DNA from: Flaccisagitta enflata
Lineage: Eukaryota > Chaetognatha > Sagittoidea > Aphragmophora
Assembly (NCBI GenBank): GCA_965153355.1
Contig: OZ231126.1
Location: 19,902,001 to 19,966,000 of the forward strand
Direction: 5' to 3'
DNA: 64,000 nucleotides
A model generated the notes under the pieces. It did no database searches and was not told the DNA's origin. It worked only from the letters and a program-made list of their open reading frames with translations. The position numbers were made by a program, and so were the translations under genes. Of the stretch, positions 26,848-39,287 are shown in pieces (positions within the stretch are counted from its first letter, which is position 1; each line of letters starts with the position of its first letter).

Positions 26848-26978
26848 CTTCTTCTTCTTCTTCATCTTCATCTTCATCTTCATCTTTTTCTTTTTCTTTT
26901 TCTTTTTCTTTTTCTTCTTCTTCTTCTTCTTCTTCTTCTTCTTCTTCTTCTTCTTCTTCTTCTTCTTCTTCTTCTTCC
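26780..26978. repeat. (TTC)n microsatellite with TTTTTC and ATCTTC blocks
   Basis: Pure TTC blocks flank four TTCATC-type units and five CTTTTT units. Confidence 0.96.
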
Positions 26979-27120
26979 TCATCACTTTCTTCAGTTACTG
27001 CTCATTGTGTTTCAACGTTCAAGTCGTTTTCTTTGCCTACAAGGGTTTTCCTCGCCAGTTCCTTCAATCCCGTTTCTTGTTTGGTCCGGGGTTTAGGCGC
27101 GTATTCATCCGCGTTTTTCT

Positions 27121-27312
27121 TAACAAGGCCGTATACATTGCTACCCCAGTCGAGTGCGGTTGGGGAAAGGCCATATTTGAGGTGACTAGAGCATTTGGCT
27201 AGGCGCAGTAGGGCCAAAGACCGCAAAAACATAAAAAAAAAATAAGAAATAAAGTGATGGACGGATGGACGGACGGACGGACACAACCGTGTGTACAGTT
27301 GCGTGGCATGCC
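27121..27312 (-). mobile_element. F1 element, diverged
   Basis: The minus strand has CCACGCAACTGTACACACGG, GTCCGTCCGTCCGTCC, then CACTTTATTTCTTATTTTTT and an end GTATACGGCCTTGTTA. Orientation and order fit F1; the 5' hairpin retains only one arm. Confidence 0.65.
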
Positions 27313-27978
27313 ATCTCGTCATATTTCTTATGAAAATTTGAAAACACGCCTTCAGCCATAAGGAAGTCTCAGTTGTGATTGTACGCCAAGCAAAAAGAGA
27401 GAATACCCAATGTAGTCGAAATGTGATAGAGTTGCAAGGTAACGCCTGATTGTGCCCATCAAGAGGATGACTTAGGTGACCCTAAGAGGGAGAGGGTCAT
27501 GCAAGAGGGAGATGTCGTGATGAAGTGATGAAACCGGGATGATGGGTGAAGAGGATGTCTGTGAAACGAAATGGAGTATTTGATTTATTTGGGGAAAAAT
27601 AGATGTTAATGACAATGACACCAGCCGAGTAGCAGTAAGTCGAGCCAGGCCATGGCTAGGTGATGAAGGTGGGTGAAAATTCAAATTTAAAGGGTTAGAA
27701 GGTCCAATGCCCAAATGAATTTTGTGGCGTTTCTGGCCGGAGTAAAAGGGGAAGTCTCGAGGGGAGAGATTATGCGTAAAGTTTGTGCATATTGCATAAT
27801 GATAATGTAGGTCAGAAACCTCCCTTTTGACTCGAGACTTATTCATGCAAAGCGATTCGCTCGATTTTTTTTTTGTTCTCTCCCTCTTCCCATTATTTCT
27901 AAGTGTGAAAAAGATAAAGAAAGAAAAGAATTGGATAAGAAAAAGAAAAGGAAAAGACGAAGGAGTAGATGAAGTAGT
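27313..27978. other. No gene seen
   Basis: Mixed sequence; a minus-strand 124-codon frame at 27472-27846 lacks an ATG start, splice support and recognisable motifs. Confidence 0.4.
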
Positions 27979-28102
27979 AGAAGAAGAAGAAGAAGAAGAA
28001 GAAGAAGAAGAAGAAGAAGAAGAAGAAGAAGAAGAAGAAGAAGAAGAAGAAGAAGAAGAAGAAGAAGAACAAGAAGAAAAAGAAGAAGAAGAAGAAGAAG
28101 GG
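27979..28102. repeat. (GAA)n microsatellite
   Basis: About 40 GAA units; next to the tail of the F2 element at 28120. Confidence 0.97.
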
Positions 28103-28119
28103 GCAAGAGAAGAAGAGGA

Positions 28120-28698
28120 ATAGTTGCAAAAGCGTTAGGTGGTCAGCGGTACCCGTGCCCTGCCTAAGTTGGTTGTGGTTGAAGTTGAGGGGGGAGCAGG
28201 GCAGCGGCTCCAAAAGGGTCGATGACCTATGCTTTCACACATATGGGGGATTTTCTCCTCCTCCTCATCCTCCTCCTCCTCCTCCGTCCTCCCCTCAAAT
28301 CCCAGTCCCGCGGCCCAAATTCTGGTCTCAAGGCCCAAATCCCAGTCTTGAGGCCCAAATCCCAGCCTCAAGGCCCAAATTCTAGCCTCAAGGCCGTAAT
28401 CCTAGCCTGGAGGCTGAGATTTGGGCCTCAAGGCCAGGATCTGGGACTCTTGGCTGAGATTTTGACCTTGAGGCTGAGATTTGGGCTTCATGGCTGAAAT
28501 CAGGGCCTCCAGGCTAGGATTTAGGCCTTGAGGCTAGGATTTGGGCCTTGAGGCTGGGATTTGGGCCTTGAGACCGGAATTTGGGCCTCGGGACTGGGAT
28601 TTGAGGGGGGACGTAGGAGAAGGAGGAGGAGGAGGAGAAAATCCTCCATATGTGTGAAAGCATAGGTCATCAACCCCTTTGGGGCCGCTGCCCAAAAA
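28120..28698 (-). mobile_element. F2 element, type C, almost fully palindromic
   Basis: The outer arms 28199-28262 and 28630-28693 are inverted: GGGCAGCGG..., GACCTATGCTTTCACACATA, a different sequence from types A and B. The 20-bp core repeats (AGGCCCAAATCCCAG type) are themselves inverted about a centre near 28445. The tail lies at the low-coordinate end (GGTCAGCGGTACCCG, GCCCTGC), so the element reads on the minus strand. It lies between GAA-rich tracts. Confidence 0.8.
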
Positions 28699-28703
28699 GA
28701 AGA

Positions 28704-29174
28704 ACAAGAAGAAGAAGAAGTGGGAAACATATGCCAGCCCTCTTCTTTGTACTTTGTCTACATTTCTGTGAACACATTTCTTCTCTTTCTTCTTTGTCTC
28801 CACACCTTCTTCCTCTTCTGTCCATCCTCTTCTGTGTCTTCCTCCTTTTTGGTCTCCAAGGAATCTCTGAGATCCTCCGCTGAAGGCAAATCGCGTCTTT
28901 GCGTCTTTCAATCTCCCCAAACGTCGTCACTGTGGTGGCAACCAGTGTGGTCCTCCACTGTGGTGGCCACTAATGTGGCTGTGGGTCTATGTGTCAGTGT
29001 GCTACTCACTGTGGTGACAATGTGACTGTGGATATCTGTGGTTCCCTCTGTGGTAAAACACAGTGTGGCGTCTGCCAGTGTGGAAATAGGTTCATTTTTT
29101 TTGTGTAGCATGTCTAAGCGCGTCTTTGTGTCTTGTATGCTGGCTTGGCTATTTTGCATCTGCCCTTTTGTCTT
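28704..29174. other. No gene; CACTGTGGTG-rich stretch
   Basis: 28926-29083 repeats CACTGTGGTG/CAGTGTGG irregularly, a cryptic simple repeat. No gene recognised. Confidence 0.5.
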
Positions 29175-29399
<225 letters not shown>

Positions 29400-29491
29400 A
29401 AATTGCCATTTTCTACATTCAGGAAGACGAATGAATGGATAGAAATGTAAATTTGGCGACCTTCTTTTCGCCATTATTCGATCTGGACATA

Positions 29492-29494
<3 letters not shown>

Positions 29495-29542
<48 letters not shown>
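29495..29542. repeat. (CT)n microsatellite
   Basis: About 24 units. Confidence 0.95.
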
Positions 29543-29544
<2 letters not shown>

Positions 29545-29906
29545 GTGCGTTCGTTTTCTCACTCACATTCTCATATCCTTGGCATCATCTGTGTCGTATG
29601 CCCGAGGGACTTGTATACTTTCATTTCTGTCTTCCGTTGCTCTTAATCCCTTCAGCCTCACCCCCCCTTTCTCCCCTCTTTCATGAGCCTGACCCCTCAT
29701 CGGTTCTCTTGCTACACTTCCTTCCTTTCAACCTTTCTTTCTCGAAACGGCTTTGAACTCTCAACCCTTCCTTTCCTCTTTTGGATGCCACGATGTAGAC
29801 GGAATTTCTTCTGACCTACTTCCACTTAACTCACCCCCCCTCCCCTCCCCAGCCATCTTCTTCCCATCGTCTGTTACTATTGAGTTGTTGTTATTTACTC
29901 CACTAC
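29543..29906. other. No gene seen
   Basis: C/T-rich, nothing recognised. Confidence 0.4.
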
Positions 29907-30877
29907 TTTTTGGGCAGCGGCCCCGAAGGGGACGAAGTCCTGTAGAACACAGGGGACTTTCGTTCGTTCGTTCGTTTGTCCGTTCGTTTGTTCGTTGGTC
30001 CCCCCTGTCCCTCTCAGGCCTGAAATCTGCCCTCTCAGGCCTAAAATCTGCCCTCTCAGGCCTGAAATCTGCCCTCTCAGGCCTTGAATCTGCCCTCTCA
30101 GGCCTAAAAATTTGCCCTTTCAGGCCTGAATCCTGTCCTCTCAGGCCTGAATCTGCCCTCTCAGGCCTTAAATTTGCCCTCTCAGGCCTGAAATCTGCCC
30201 TCTCAGGCCTAAGATCTGCCCTCTCAGGCCTAAGATCTGCCCTCTCAGGCCTGAAATCTGCCCTCTCAGGCCTTGAATCTGCCCTCTCATGCCTGAAAAT
30301 TTGCCCTCTCAGGCCTTGAATCTGCCCTCTCAGGCCTGAAAATTTGCCCTTTCAGGCCTGAAACCTGTCCTCTCAGGCCTGAATCTGCCCTCTCAGGCCT
30401 GAAATCTGCCCTCTCAGGCCTGAAATCTGCCCTCTCAGGCCTAAAATCTGCCCTCTCAGGCTTGAAATCTGCCCTCTCAGGCCTTGAATCTGCCCTCTCA
30501 GGCCCAAAAATTTGCCCTTTCAGGCCTGAAACCTGTCCTCTCAGGCCTGAATCTGCCCTCTCAGGCCTGAAATCTGCCCTCTCAGGCCTGAAATCTGCCC
30601 TCTCAGGCCTGAAATCTGCCCTCTCAGATTCAAGGCCTGAGACGGCAGATTTCAGGCTTGAGAGGGCTGATTTTAATCCTGAGAGGGCAGATTTCAGGCC
30701 TGAGAGGGCCTGGGGGGCGGACGGATGGACGGACGAACAGACGAACGAAAGTCCCCTGTGTTCTACAGGACTTCGTCCCCTTCGGGGCCGCTGCCCTGCC
30801 TCTCATTCCGAATTACAACCATGCAAAGCAGGGCAACGGGTATCGCTGACCACGTATTGCCCTTGGGCGACCTGTTT
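29907..30877 (+). mobile_element. F2 element, type A, longest core
   Basis: The arms 29912-29966 and 30742-30796 are a perfect 55-bp inverted pair. Between them is a TTCG tract, about 29 direct 21-bp units (CTCAGGCCTGAAAT type, 30010-30630), and a few inverted units (30640-30710) before the right arm. The tail is as in the 7.3-kb copy, with hairpin GCCCTTGGGC at 30859-30868. Confidence 0.87.
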
Positions 30878-31983
30878 CTTTATTCTACAGTATTTTTTCT
30901 CCCTCGCTCTCTCTCCCGCTCCCCCTCACCTCTTTCCCTGCCTGCCACTTCTCCTCCTCTACTTCTCCTCCACTTCTCCTCCTCCTCCTCCTCTTCTTTT
31001 TTCCGTTTCCTTTTTCCTTTCGCCCTCTCATCTTTCTTCCATTCCATCGCTGACCTCCCACGAGAGTTGTATACTTCTGCAGCTAAAGGAAAAAGAAAAG
31101 AAACGAGAGAAAGAGAGAGAAAAAGTGAAAAGGAGAAAAAAAGAAAATGTTGTTGAGAAGGAATAAAAAAGAGAAAAGAGAAAAAGAGGCAGTTGAAAGA
31201 AAGAAAGAGAAAAATCCAAAGAAACGTGTTTCTGGCCTTTGGCAAGCGTTTGACCCGCCTGAGGGCAAAGAAACGGCGGAGGCCGAATTCACCTTTGCCT
31301 CCTGAGGAATTGAGGATTTGAAGGAACCTGCCACCTTGTCTTGTTTCTCTGCTACTGCTACCACTACCCACCCTTTGCGACAGAACCTGCCACCTTTTCT
31401 TGTTTCTTTATCATTGCCACCACCACTCAGCTTTTCCGACATCATCCACCATCTTTTTACGTCCCTATACCACTGCCACCATAGCTTATCCTTTAGGACA
31501 AAACCGTCCAAATTTTCTTGTTCCTCTACTACTGCTTCTACAATTGCCGCTGTCACTACCACTTCCACCCTCTGACACTTTTTCTTCCTTTGTCACCACT
31601 CTATCCATTGATTTACAGCACTTAGATGAACTTAACAGATAAAACAGTAAATCATACATACAGCTGGAGTGAGACGATGGTTTCGGATTGTACTCAGCGT
31701 TAAGACATCTATATCAATATCAGATACAATTGTTTAATGCTTACTACTTCGCCTCACCTGAGCAATTTCGGCTTCTCTTCCGACAAACTCCGTCTTTTCC
31801 ATCTCATTCTCTCTCATTCTGAATGTCCTTCATGGTCAATTTCTCTCTCTTTCTGACACCCGACAGACCAACACCCATACAAGACAGATTGAGGGACTCT
31901 TAGAACCACTTTAGAGCTTCCAATGACTTTCTTCTTTCCTACTTCTCTCTCTCTCTCCTTTTCCCATCTAAAGTCAATGAAAG

Positions 31984-31987
<4 letters not shown>
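30878..31987. other. No gene seen
   Basis: C/T-rich to 31030, purine-rich at 31080-31220, then CCACCACT-like imperfect repetition at 31320-31570 (a ~60-bp pattern AACCTGCCACCTT...). No supported gene. Confidence 0.4.

Positions 31988-32058
<71 letters not shown>
31988..32058. repeat. (GA)n microsatellite
   Basis: About 35 units; followed by ACGTTACGGCTTTC as after the tract at 3864. Confidence 0.97.
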
Positions 32059-32061
<3 letters not shown>

Positions 32062-32214
32062 TTACATTGACGTTACGGCTTTCTACGGGTAATTCATAAC
32101 CTCTAAGTGCACTCATGGTGTCACCATAATGTACTGCGGTTTCTACATCTTAAATTACGCGAGAACAGTTGAGGTTACTGGTGCCACTTTGAAAGGAAGA
32201 TGCATAAAGAAAGA

Positions 32215-32317
<103 letters not shown>

Positions 32318-32417
32318 AAGTGAGCTACATCGAGAGAGCTATCCATTGCCATCAAGAGTAATAGGTTCTTGATTATTCCGTCCTCACGCCATATTGGATC
32401 GGATGACCACGACCGAA

Positions 32418-32420
<3 letters not shown>

Positions 32421-32507
<87 letters not shown>
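32421..32507. repeat. (GA)n microsatellite
   Basis: About 43 units. Confidence 0.97.
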
Positions 32508-32508
<1 letters not shown>

Positions 32509-34694
32509 CAATAGATGGTTTTGTGAGGGGTAGCGCGCACTAATTCCCCGGGCGGCTGACACGAGGGACTAAAGAAAGCAAAGAAGGAAGGAAGGAAGGA
32601 GGGTTGGAGGAAGAATTAGGGAGGAAACAGATGAAGGAGACGAGGAGGGGGGGGGAAAGAAGGTAGTAAGACGGATCAGGACGGAGGAAGATTTTGGAGG
32701 AAGTGTAAGAAAGAAGATAAAAGAAAAGAAAAGAGAGATCGAGAGAAAAAGTAAAAGACCAAGCGGACAACGCAGGAAAAAAGTTGCGGATATAAGCTAT
32801 GAACACTGAAAAGAGATGGTAAGGAGAGACAGGGGCCGGGGATGAGAAATGCCCGGGAAGGATGCAGAGGATCAAGGGAAGGAAGCGAGGAAGGCGGAAA
32901 GGGAGGACCGGGGCCAGAGCAGAGAGATTCCCGGGCCGCGGGGATGACGCAAAGGACCAATGGCACTCAACTCATTTTCCCGAAATCTGCTTTTGCTCCA
33001 AAATCTCCCGGGAAATGAAAAAACGGGACGCGGGTCGCCAACGACAGGGGCGACCGACTGGGGGGGGGGGGGAGATGAGGACTGAGGATAGGCTTTGTGG
33101 AAAGGGTTGTGTAAGTATTGGACATTTCCGGACTGTCTACATGTTAGGGATCAAAACGGTCGACCTCACTCTCTGGACGTAAAATGACGTCTTTAGCCTG
33201 ATTTACATACTGACTTAGAAACAGTTCTTTTGATATCCCGACAGTTGTATAATGTCACCCTTATAAATTTATGACCATTTTATCAAATTGTATTTTTGCA
33301 GTAAAAACAGTGTTGTTGTAGTAAGAATTGCGCATTAAAAGAGCGGACTTTAATCTTCTTACTTCTGTCTCCATTCCCCTACCTCCGATTTGCTTTGTCA
33401 ATATAGTTAACGAAAGCCCATATTCCGTGGAGTCATCACATCGGCACGGCTATGCACGGTGGTTCACCGTGTAGTATGGGAACACGTGGCATTGCTTTGT
33501 ACTTCATAGTAACAATCCTGGCAGTGTTTGTATCTAACAGAAAATTGTTGTTTGTGAGGTACGAAGACATGTCTCATTGTGTTGTCCTTTCCTCACGAGA
33601 GTCCCAAGAGAGGTCTCAGTGCCACGTTCAATCTCAGTCCGGTCCATTTCCCCCGAGAATGGCCCAACCAAGTGACGAAAAATCCACCAGTCTGGACCAC
33701 CAATGAGTTCAATGTTTTGGTGGTTCTTTCCCTATGATAGTGTTATATGGATTTATGTACATCAGTTTTATAACATTACTTCTCAAAAATCAACTGTCCA
33801 AATACAAATGATCATATACTTGCAGTTGGTTGCATTTTTGTAGTATTTTCGTAAATCTCAAATAATGCAAATGAATAGTTATTTCATAATTAATTCATTA
33901 CAAAATTATCAACATTAAAAAAATTTTGCATGGGAAAAATGGTTTGACAAACCTTGGTCCAGACTGATTGTCCACCTCGAGATATTTTGAGAAAAAAAGG
34001 AAAGAAAAAAGAGAAAAAGGAAACCAAAGAAAGCCCAGGAGATCAAAAAGCCAAGAAGGAAGATTCTTTCGGAAAGAGGAGGCGGAGGAGGAGGAGGATG
34101 GAGGGAGGATGAGGAGGAAGAGATGACAGAGGAAAGGGGGCAGCTCAAAAGTTAAGGCACGCCGAAAGAGCAAAAAATATAAGAAAAAAAAAGAAGGCTT
34201 TCTGTGTCTGACCAGGAATTTGGTCACAAAGAAAATTGCATCTTTGACGAGGATGAGTATCGAGGAAGAGAATATGGAGGAGGAAGGAACGTGAAGGTAG
34301 AGGAAGGAAAATCTAATCCAAGAAAATATGAAAGAAAACATGGAAATAGCGGGAGGAAATGAGAGGGAGAAAGTGGGGGGCATAGGGTACTCGTGAACTG
34401 GGGCGTTAGAAAAAAAAAAGACACTTGCAAGTCACAAAGGATGAAAAACCAATCGTGGGAGGGAGGAGATATTGAAAAAGAATGAGAGGGCCGTGGAACT
34501 AAGAGAGGGGGAAAATATGGTAAGATGGTGACAAAGGTAACAAATATGTCTCTCTCTGTCTCTCTCACAAATGTCTCTGTCTCTCTCTGTCTCTCTCAGT
34601 CGCTATGCTCAGGTTCAATCTCGGGTTCAAGAGAAAAGAATCTTTTTCCTATTTCCTTGTGGACCAAAAACAAAACTTTGGGATTAATCTCTCC

Positions 34695-34697
<3 letters not shown>
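32508..34697. other. No gene seen; purine-rich tracts and two hairpins
   Basis: A/G-rich at 32570-32750 and 33990-34400. G run at 33060-33072. Perfect hairpin CACGGTG-GTT-CACCGTG at 33455-33471 and a 10-bp-stem hairpin GGACCACCAA/TTGGTGGTTC at 33694-33726. An 84-codon ATG frame at 33452-33706 with one hydrophobic segment is not otherwise supported. Confidence 0.4.

Positions 34698-34698
<1 letters not shown>

Positions 34699-34728
<30 letters not shown>
34699..34728. repeat. (CT)n microsatellite
   Basis: About 14 units. Confidence 0.92.
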
Positions 34729-34729
<1 letters not shown>

Positions 34730-34730
<1 letters not shown>

Positions 34731-35429
34731 GTGTCTCTCCTTTCGTCATTGCGCGAGCATGTGTCAACCTCCATTCTTCTCTGTCACTACCTCCAGATAA
34801 TTCTTACCGTCATTCCTCGACTTTCGTCATTCATCTTCCATTCTTACACTTTTTTCTCAGTTTTACCTCATATTTTTACCATACCCTACTTCGTCCCCTT
34901 GAGCTTAGCGAGCGAATTGGTCAAGTTGGTTTCCTTATCCACTACCACCTTCTCTTCGTTCCCTTTTTACGCCATTCTCTTCCTATCGACCTTTTATAAA
35001 TATACATTGGTTCAGTCAATAAGATAGTGTTTTGATATAAATCGGTTCCCTGAGTGCAACCCAAAAATGTTAAAAAGCCACAATTTAGACAATACTGACA
35101 CAGACACGCCACGTCAAGGACAACATTGTCACGACGCACCAAATGCAATACTGTCACGCCACGCATAAGACGATACTGACACTGACATGCCACGCCAAAG
35201 ACAACAACGTCTCGCCACCCCAAAACTGTCGACTGTCAAGAATCAGTAAGAACTTCTCCTTGCTCTTGCTTAGGTTTTTTTCTCCATTCCTTTTATTCTA
35301 GATTCTATGGCATATCTCGGGAAAGTATTTCCCTAGACCGCGGCTAAACGACATATTCATATGTCCACCATAGCCTAGTTCTTTTTGTCTCTCTTTTTCT
35401 GATTGCGGTCCTGTATCTCCCTTGATAGT

Positions 35430-35430
<1 letters not shown>
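34730..35430. other. No gene; two related ~58-bp segments
   Basis: ACAATACTGACACAGACACG at 35089 and ACGATACTGACACTGACATG at 35170 begin two similar segments ending in CGCCACCCC/CGCACCAA, 81 bp apart. Nothing else recognised. Confidence 0.45.

Positions 35431-35460
<30 letters not shown>
35431..35460. repeat. (CT)n microsatellite
   Basis: About 15 units. Confidence 0.92.
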
Positions 35461-35461
<1 letters not shown>

Positions 35462-35759
35462 CTGTATGCTCGCGCGAGTGATTCCCTTGTTTTGTCCCTG
35501 ATTGCCGCCATATTGCTTGGAGAAAAAGGATATATCCGCCTCAAGGGGAAAACCTTTTGTTTTGGCCAGAGAAAGAAACTCCTGGTGGACGAAATTCGCA
35601 ATCGCGTCCACCATTTTTTTCTCTCTCTTCTTCCAGCCATTTCCATTTATTATTTCTCCACAGCAGCCATTTTGTAGACTCTGCTTTCCATACATACATC
35701 TTATCTATTTTAAAGTAATTTCAATCAGTTGTAGGTAGGTCAGTCGGCCCACGTCTGAA

Positions 35760-36143
35760 TTTTAAGTCGCGTGCACGCGACTCTACAACCCGCTTTGTTG
35801 GTCCGTCGGTCCGTCGGTCCGTCGGTCCGTCGGTCCGTCCGTCCGTCGGTCCGTCCGTCACACTTTACTTTTTTGTACTATATCGTCAACTCTTAGGTCA
35901 TTTTAAGTCATTTTAAGTCATTTATAGTTGTTCTAAGTCATTTTGAGTCAGTCTAAGTCATTTTAAGTCATTTTAAGTCATTTTAAGTTATTTTAAGTTA
36001 TTTTTGGTTTTTTGGTTTTTCAGTCATTTTAAGTCAATTTTGGTCATTTTAGGTCATTCTAAGTCATTGAAAGTCATTCTAAGTCATTCTAAGTCACTCT
36101 TTGTCTGTAAGTCTCGCACGCGACTTATAGGTGTTGGCCTTGT
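35760..36143 (+). mobile_element. F1c element with a 10-bp minisatellite core
   Basis: The 5' hairpin AGTCGCGTGCACGCGACT is a perfect palindrome, followed by a GGTCCGTC tract (35800-35858). CACACTTTACTTTTTTG leads into about 20 degenerate AAGTCATTTT units (35895-36108). The 3' arm GCACGCGACT is the exact inverse of the first ten bases, and the end is GGTGTTGGCCTTGTT. Confidence 0.85.
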
Positions 36144-36193
36144 TGTTGAACATCTTCTTTCTCATGCTTCTTTCTTCTAAATTCCTTTCTTAC

Positions 36194-36417
36194 CTCCATA
36201 GAAAAATAGACTTGGTGCTTCGAATTTTGATAAAATTTTGATTGAAGTGTTCGCTTATCATCTAAGATGTTTTTGGTAGGATGCAAAGTTACGTATGAAA
36301 GTTGAAACAACATTGCCCTTATAAAAGGAGGCCAGAATTCTTCAATATACAAAAGATGAAAGCCTTGCAAGCTTTCAATGATGTTTACTCCTGATTGCTC
36401 ACAACTATCCTTTGCTA
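36194..36417 (-). other. Candidate exon of unknown gene (weak)
   Basis: On the minus strand a TTTGTTTGTCAG acceptor-like stretch (ending at 36418) is followed by 224 bp open in one frame, then ATGGAG followed by a GTAAGA donor-like site. The peptide begins VAKDSCEQSG and contains EEFWPPFIRAM and LSYVTLHPTKN. I do not recognise it. It has no low-complexity bias, unlike nearly every other frame here, and begins about 50 bp beyond an F1c element. Chance AT-rich open sequence is a real alternative. Confidence 0.2.
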
Positions 36418-36424
36418 CTGACAA

Positions 36425-37029
36425 ACAAAAAGCTTACCTTACAAAACTATCAGCTTGACTGCATACCTCATTAGTATAGGGTTTGACAGGCCTATGCCAT
36501 TTAGTATACACAAAATATCTTACAAAAGTTACAATCAAACATATATGAACAATATAAACAATATATAACAAATTTTGAGCGCATCATCTGTTATTGGACC
36601 GTGGCATTGTTTTTGCTTTGGGTTTGTCCTTGGAGGTCGCTCAGGTGACTCTGGATCTATCTTTTTCTCTTTCTGTCTCTTATTATTCTTTTATTTACCT
36701 TCATTCGCATTCTTTTGTTATCTCTGTGTTTATTCTAAGCGCGCAGAGTTCAGTTATTACTCTCATTCATCGCTTTCGGTTTTTCGGGGGGAAGCTCTGT
36801 GGTCAATGTCGCAGAGGTAATTGTCTATCAATGTCCACAGTGAATTATATTTTTGGTCTTGTTTTTCCTTTTGCCGCAAACGGAGATGTCTTCATTTCAA
36901 CTCCATGAAAATGTAAATGCATACAATATACTGAACGAGAAGTTTGAAACAAAAAGACTGTTTCCCTTGAACAGAAAAGTCGAGTGGTGATTGCGGGATG
37001 TGGTTGGCTGCTTAAACATGGACGACGAC
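36425..37029. other. No gene seen
   Basis: AT-rich sequence; no supported exon or RNA. Confidence 0.4.
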
Positions 37030-37510
37030 GGTGGCGGCAGTGACAAGGAACACCTCAATGGCAACAGGGGTGTTGGTGGGAGGAGGGTGGCTAATAAAGC
37101 CAATATGGATTATGGAAATGGCGGAAGGCGTGGGGCTGATATTGGTTGTGGTGCCGAAGGGCGTGCGGCTGATGATGGTAGTGGGTACTGAAGGGCGTGG
37201 GGGTGATGTTGGTCGTGGTGTCTCCGGCGTGGTGGTTATGTTGTTTGTGGTGCCAGAAGGCGTGGGGGCTGATGTTGGTTGTGGTGCCTCCGGCGTGGGG
37301 GCGATGTTGGCTGTGGTGCCAGAAGGCGTGGGGGCTGATGTTGGTCGTGGTGTCTCCGGCGTGGTGGTGATGTTGGCTGTGGTGCCTCCGTTGTGGTGGT
37401 GGTGGATGATTTGATAGAAGTGGTGGAAGGCGTGGGGGCTGATGTTGGCTGTGGTGCCTCCGTTGTGATGGTGGTGGTGGATGATTTGATAGAAGTGGCG
37501 GCGTTGAGTC
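37030..37510 (-). repeat. 66-bp minisatellite reading as Pro/Thr-rich peptide on the minus strand
   Basis: On the minus strand a 180-codon frame (37012-37554) contains three 22-residue units beginning GTTANI or GTTNNI and ending PTPS or PRPS, preceded by two FYQIIHHHH-NGGTTANI units. The 66-bp period keeps the frame. P/T-rich repeats resemble mucin-type secreted proteins, but no signal peptide, splice site or ATG at the frame start is visible, so coding is uncertain. Confidence 0.55.
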
Positions 37511-37514
37511 GTTG

Positions 37515-37958
37515 ATCGAGGAATCATCTTGGGAAATCTTGATCCTTCTTGCAAAGTGTAATCAAAGGGGAATTTTGGATGAAGGAGAAGATGACGAGAT
37601 GCGAGAAGAAACAGACGGAGAAAGGGAGGAGGAAGAGCTAAGTGGAAATGAGATGAATATATATATGGGAGGAAGAGGATGAAGAAGAGAGGGGGGCGTG
37701 AATTAAAGAGTTTGGGTAAAATCTAAGGTGGAAATTATAAAAGATTAGATAAGATTTCCATACATTTGGTCAAGAGGTGGGGTGAAAGTTCCATAAAGCC
37801 CTATAGAAGCAGATGAAACCGAGTCGAAGAAATTAATCTGTCGTGAACTTCGGGCGTAAAAAACGCTTATCAGTTTATCAAGTTAGGTTCAACTGAGTTA
37901 ACCCAAAATGTAAACACGTGGAAGCAGGTGCAACCAAAGGCGAGAGGTGCGTGGAGAA

Positions 37959-37962
<4 letters not shown>
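37515..37962. other. No gene seen
   Basis: Purine-leaning sequence; nothing recognised. Confidence 0.4.

Positions 37963-38048
<86 letters not shown>
37963..38048. repeat. (GA)n microsatellite
   Basis: About 43 units. Confidence 0.97.
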
Positions 38049-38052
<4 letters not shown>

Positions 38053-38167
38053 AAAAAACTTTGAATAATTTAGTATTTGGTGCAAATTTGGCGGAAACGA
38101 AATCGCAGAACTGAAACTGGAGCTTCAACGCACAAATCGAGATGGATTAGGCCACCAGGGTCTCACA

Positions 38168-38169
<2 letters not shown>

Positions 38170-38226
<57 letters not shown>
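38170..38226. repeat. (CT)n microsatellite
   Basis: About 28 units. Confidence 0.95.
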
Positions 38227-38230
<4 letters not shown>

Positions 38231-38421
38231 TAGCCAAAAGCCACTTTTTATACTTATCCGTTCCAAAGCGACGCTGGGGACGATATGAGACAAAGAGAGC
38301 AAAAAGGAGACAGGGATAGACTGACATAGATGGAGACAACCGGCCTCCGATTGTCTATGTTATGATAGCGCTGTGTGTATTGATGTCGCTTTGGCAGTGC
38401 ATGTGTGTGCGCAATCGTTGA

Positions 38422-38559
<138 letters not shown>

Positions 38560-39285
38560 AAGCCCACATACACTCTTCACTCGCGTATCTCTGCTATCTC
38601 TCATTTCTCATTTCTGATATGAATTTTATGAAGCGTCAAGCAATTTTCGCCCTCGAGTGAAATTGTTTTTAATTTGTCTATCAGCGCGAAGGAAGAAGAG
38701 GAGGAAAGAGAAGAAGACGAGGAGGAGGAGAAGGAGGGGAATGAGTAGTCGTGGAGGAAGAAGAGGAGGAGGAGGTGTGGGTGTAATTTGATTACATCTT
38801 TGTTATATTAGGCGAATGGTGGTTATCTCTCCCTTTAAAGTGCTTCATTTATTTTTTCTATTCCTATGACTGACCGCGGAGGAGGATGAGAGATGAGGAG
38901 GAGAGAGAACTGCAAATAAATGGGGGGGGGGGGTAAAGTGGGTGAAGGAAATTAAGAGAAAGTGATAGTAGATTGATAGCACAAATCCATGATGTAAGAA
39001 GTAATCAATTTCAACTACATGTTTGGGTTGTTGACGATCAAAAAAAAAAAAAAAAATTTAATCATCTGATTCGGTTCAAAGCGGTTCCACTGTACTGGCA
39101 GCTCATCGAGGGGAAACGAAGGCGGAAACAGTAAAGAGAAGCCAAAGCGTCTCTCGGTAAGATCGTGGGTGCGGCATATGCGAAAGATTAATGACTGGTG
39201 GTAATTGGGTGCAACCAACCGAAATGATGAGAGATATTATATCCATTACCGCAAGTGGGCAAATGTGCCACACTTCAGCGGAACA
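38560..39285. other. No gene seen
   Basis: GGA/GAA-rich at 38685-38775; G run at 38922-38932; A run at 39041-39056. Confidence 0.4.
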
Positions 39286-39287
39286 TA

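Noticed and set aside
33452-33706. 84-codon ATG frame with one hydrophobic segment
   Set aside because: No recognised family, splice sites or conservation evidence; length is within chance expectation.
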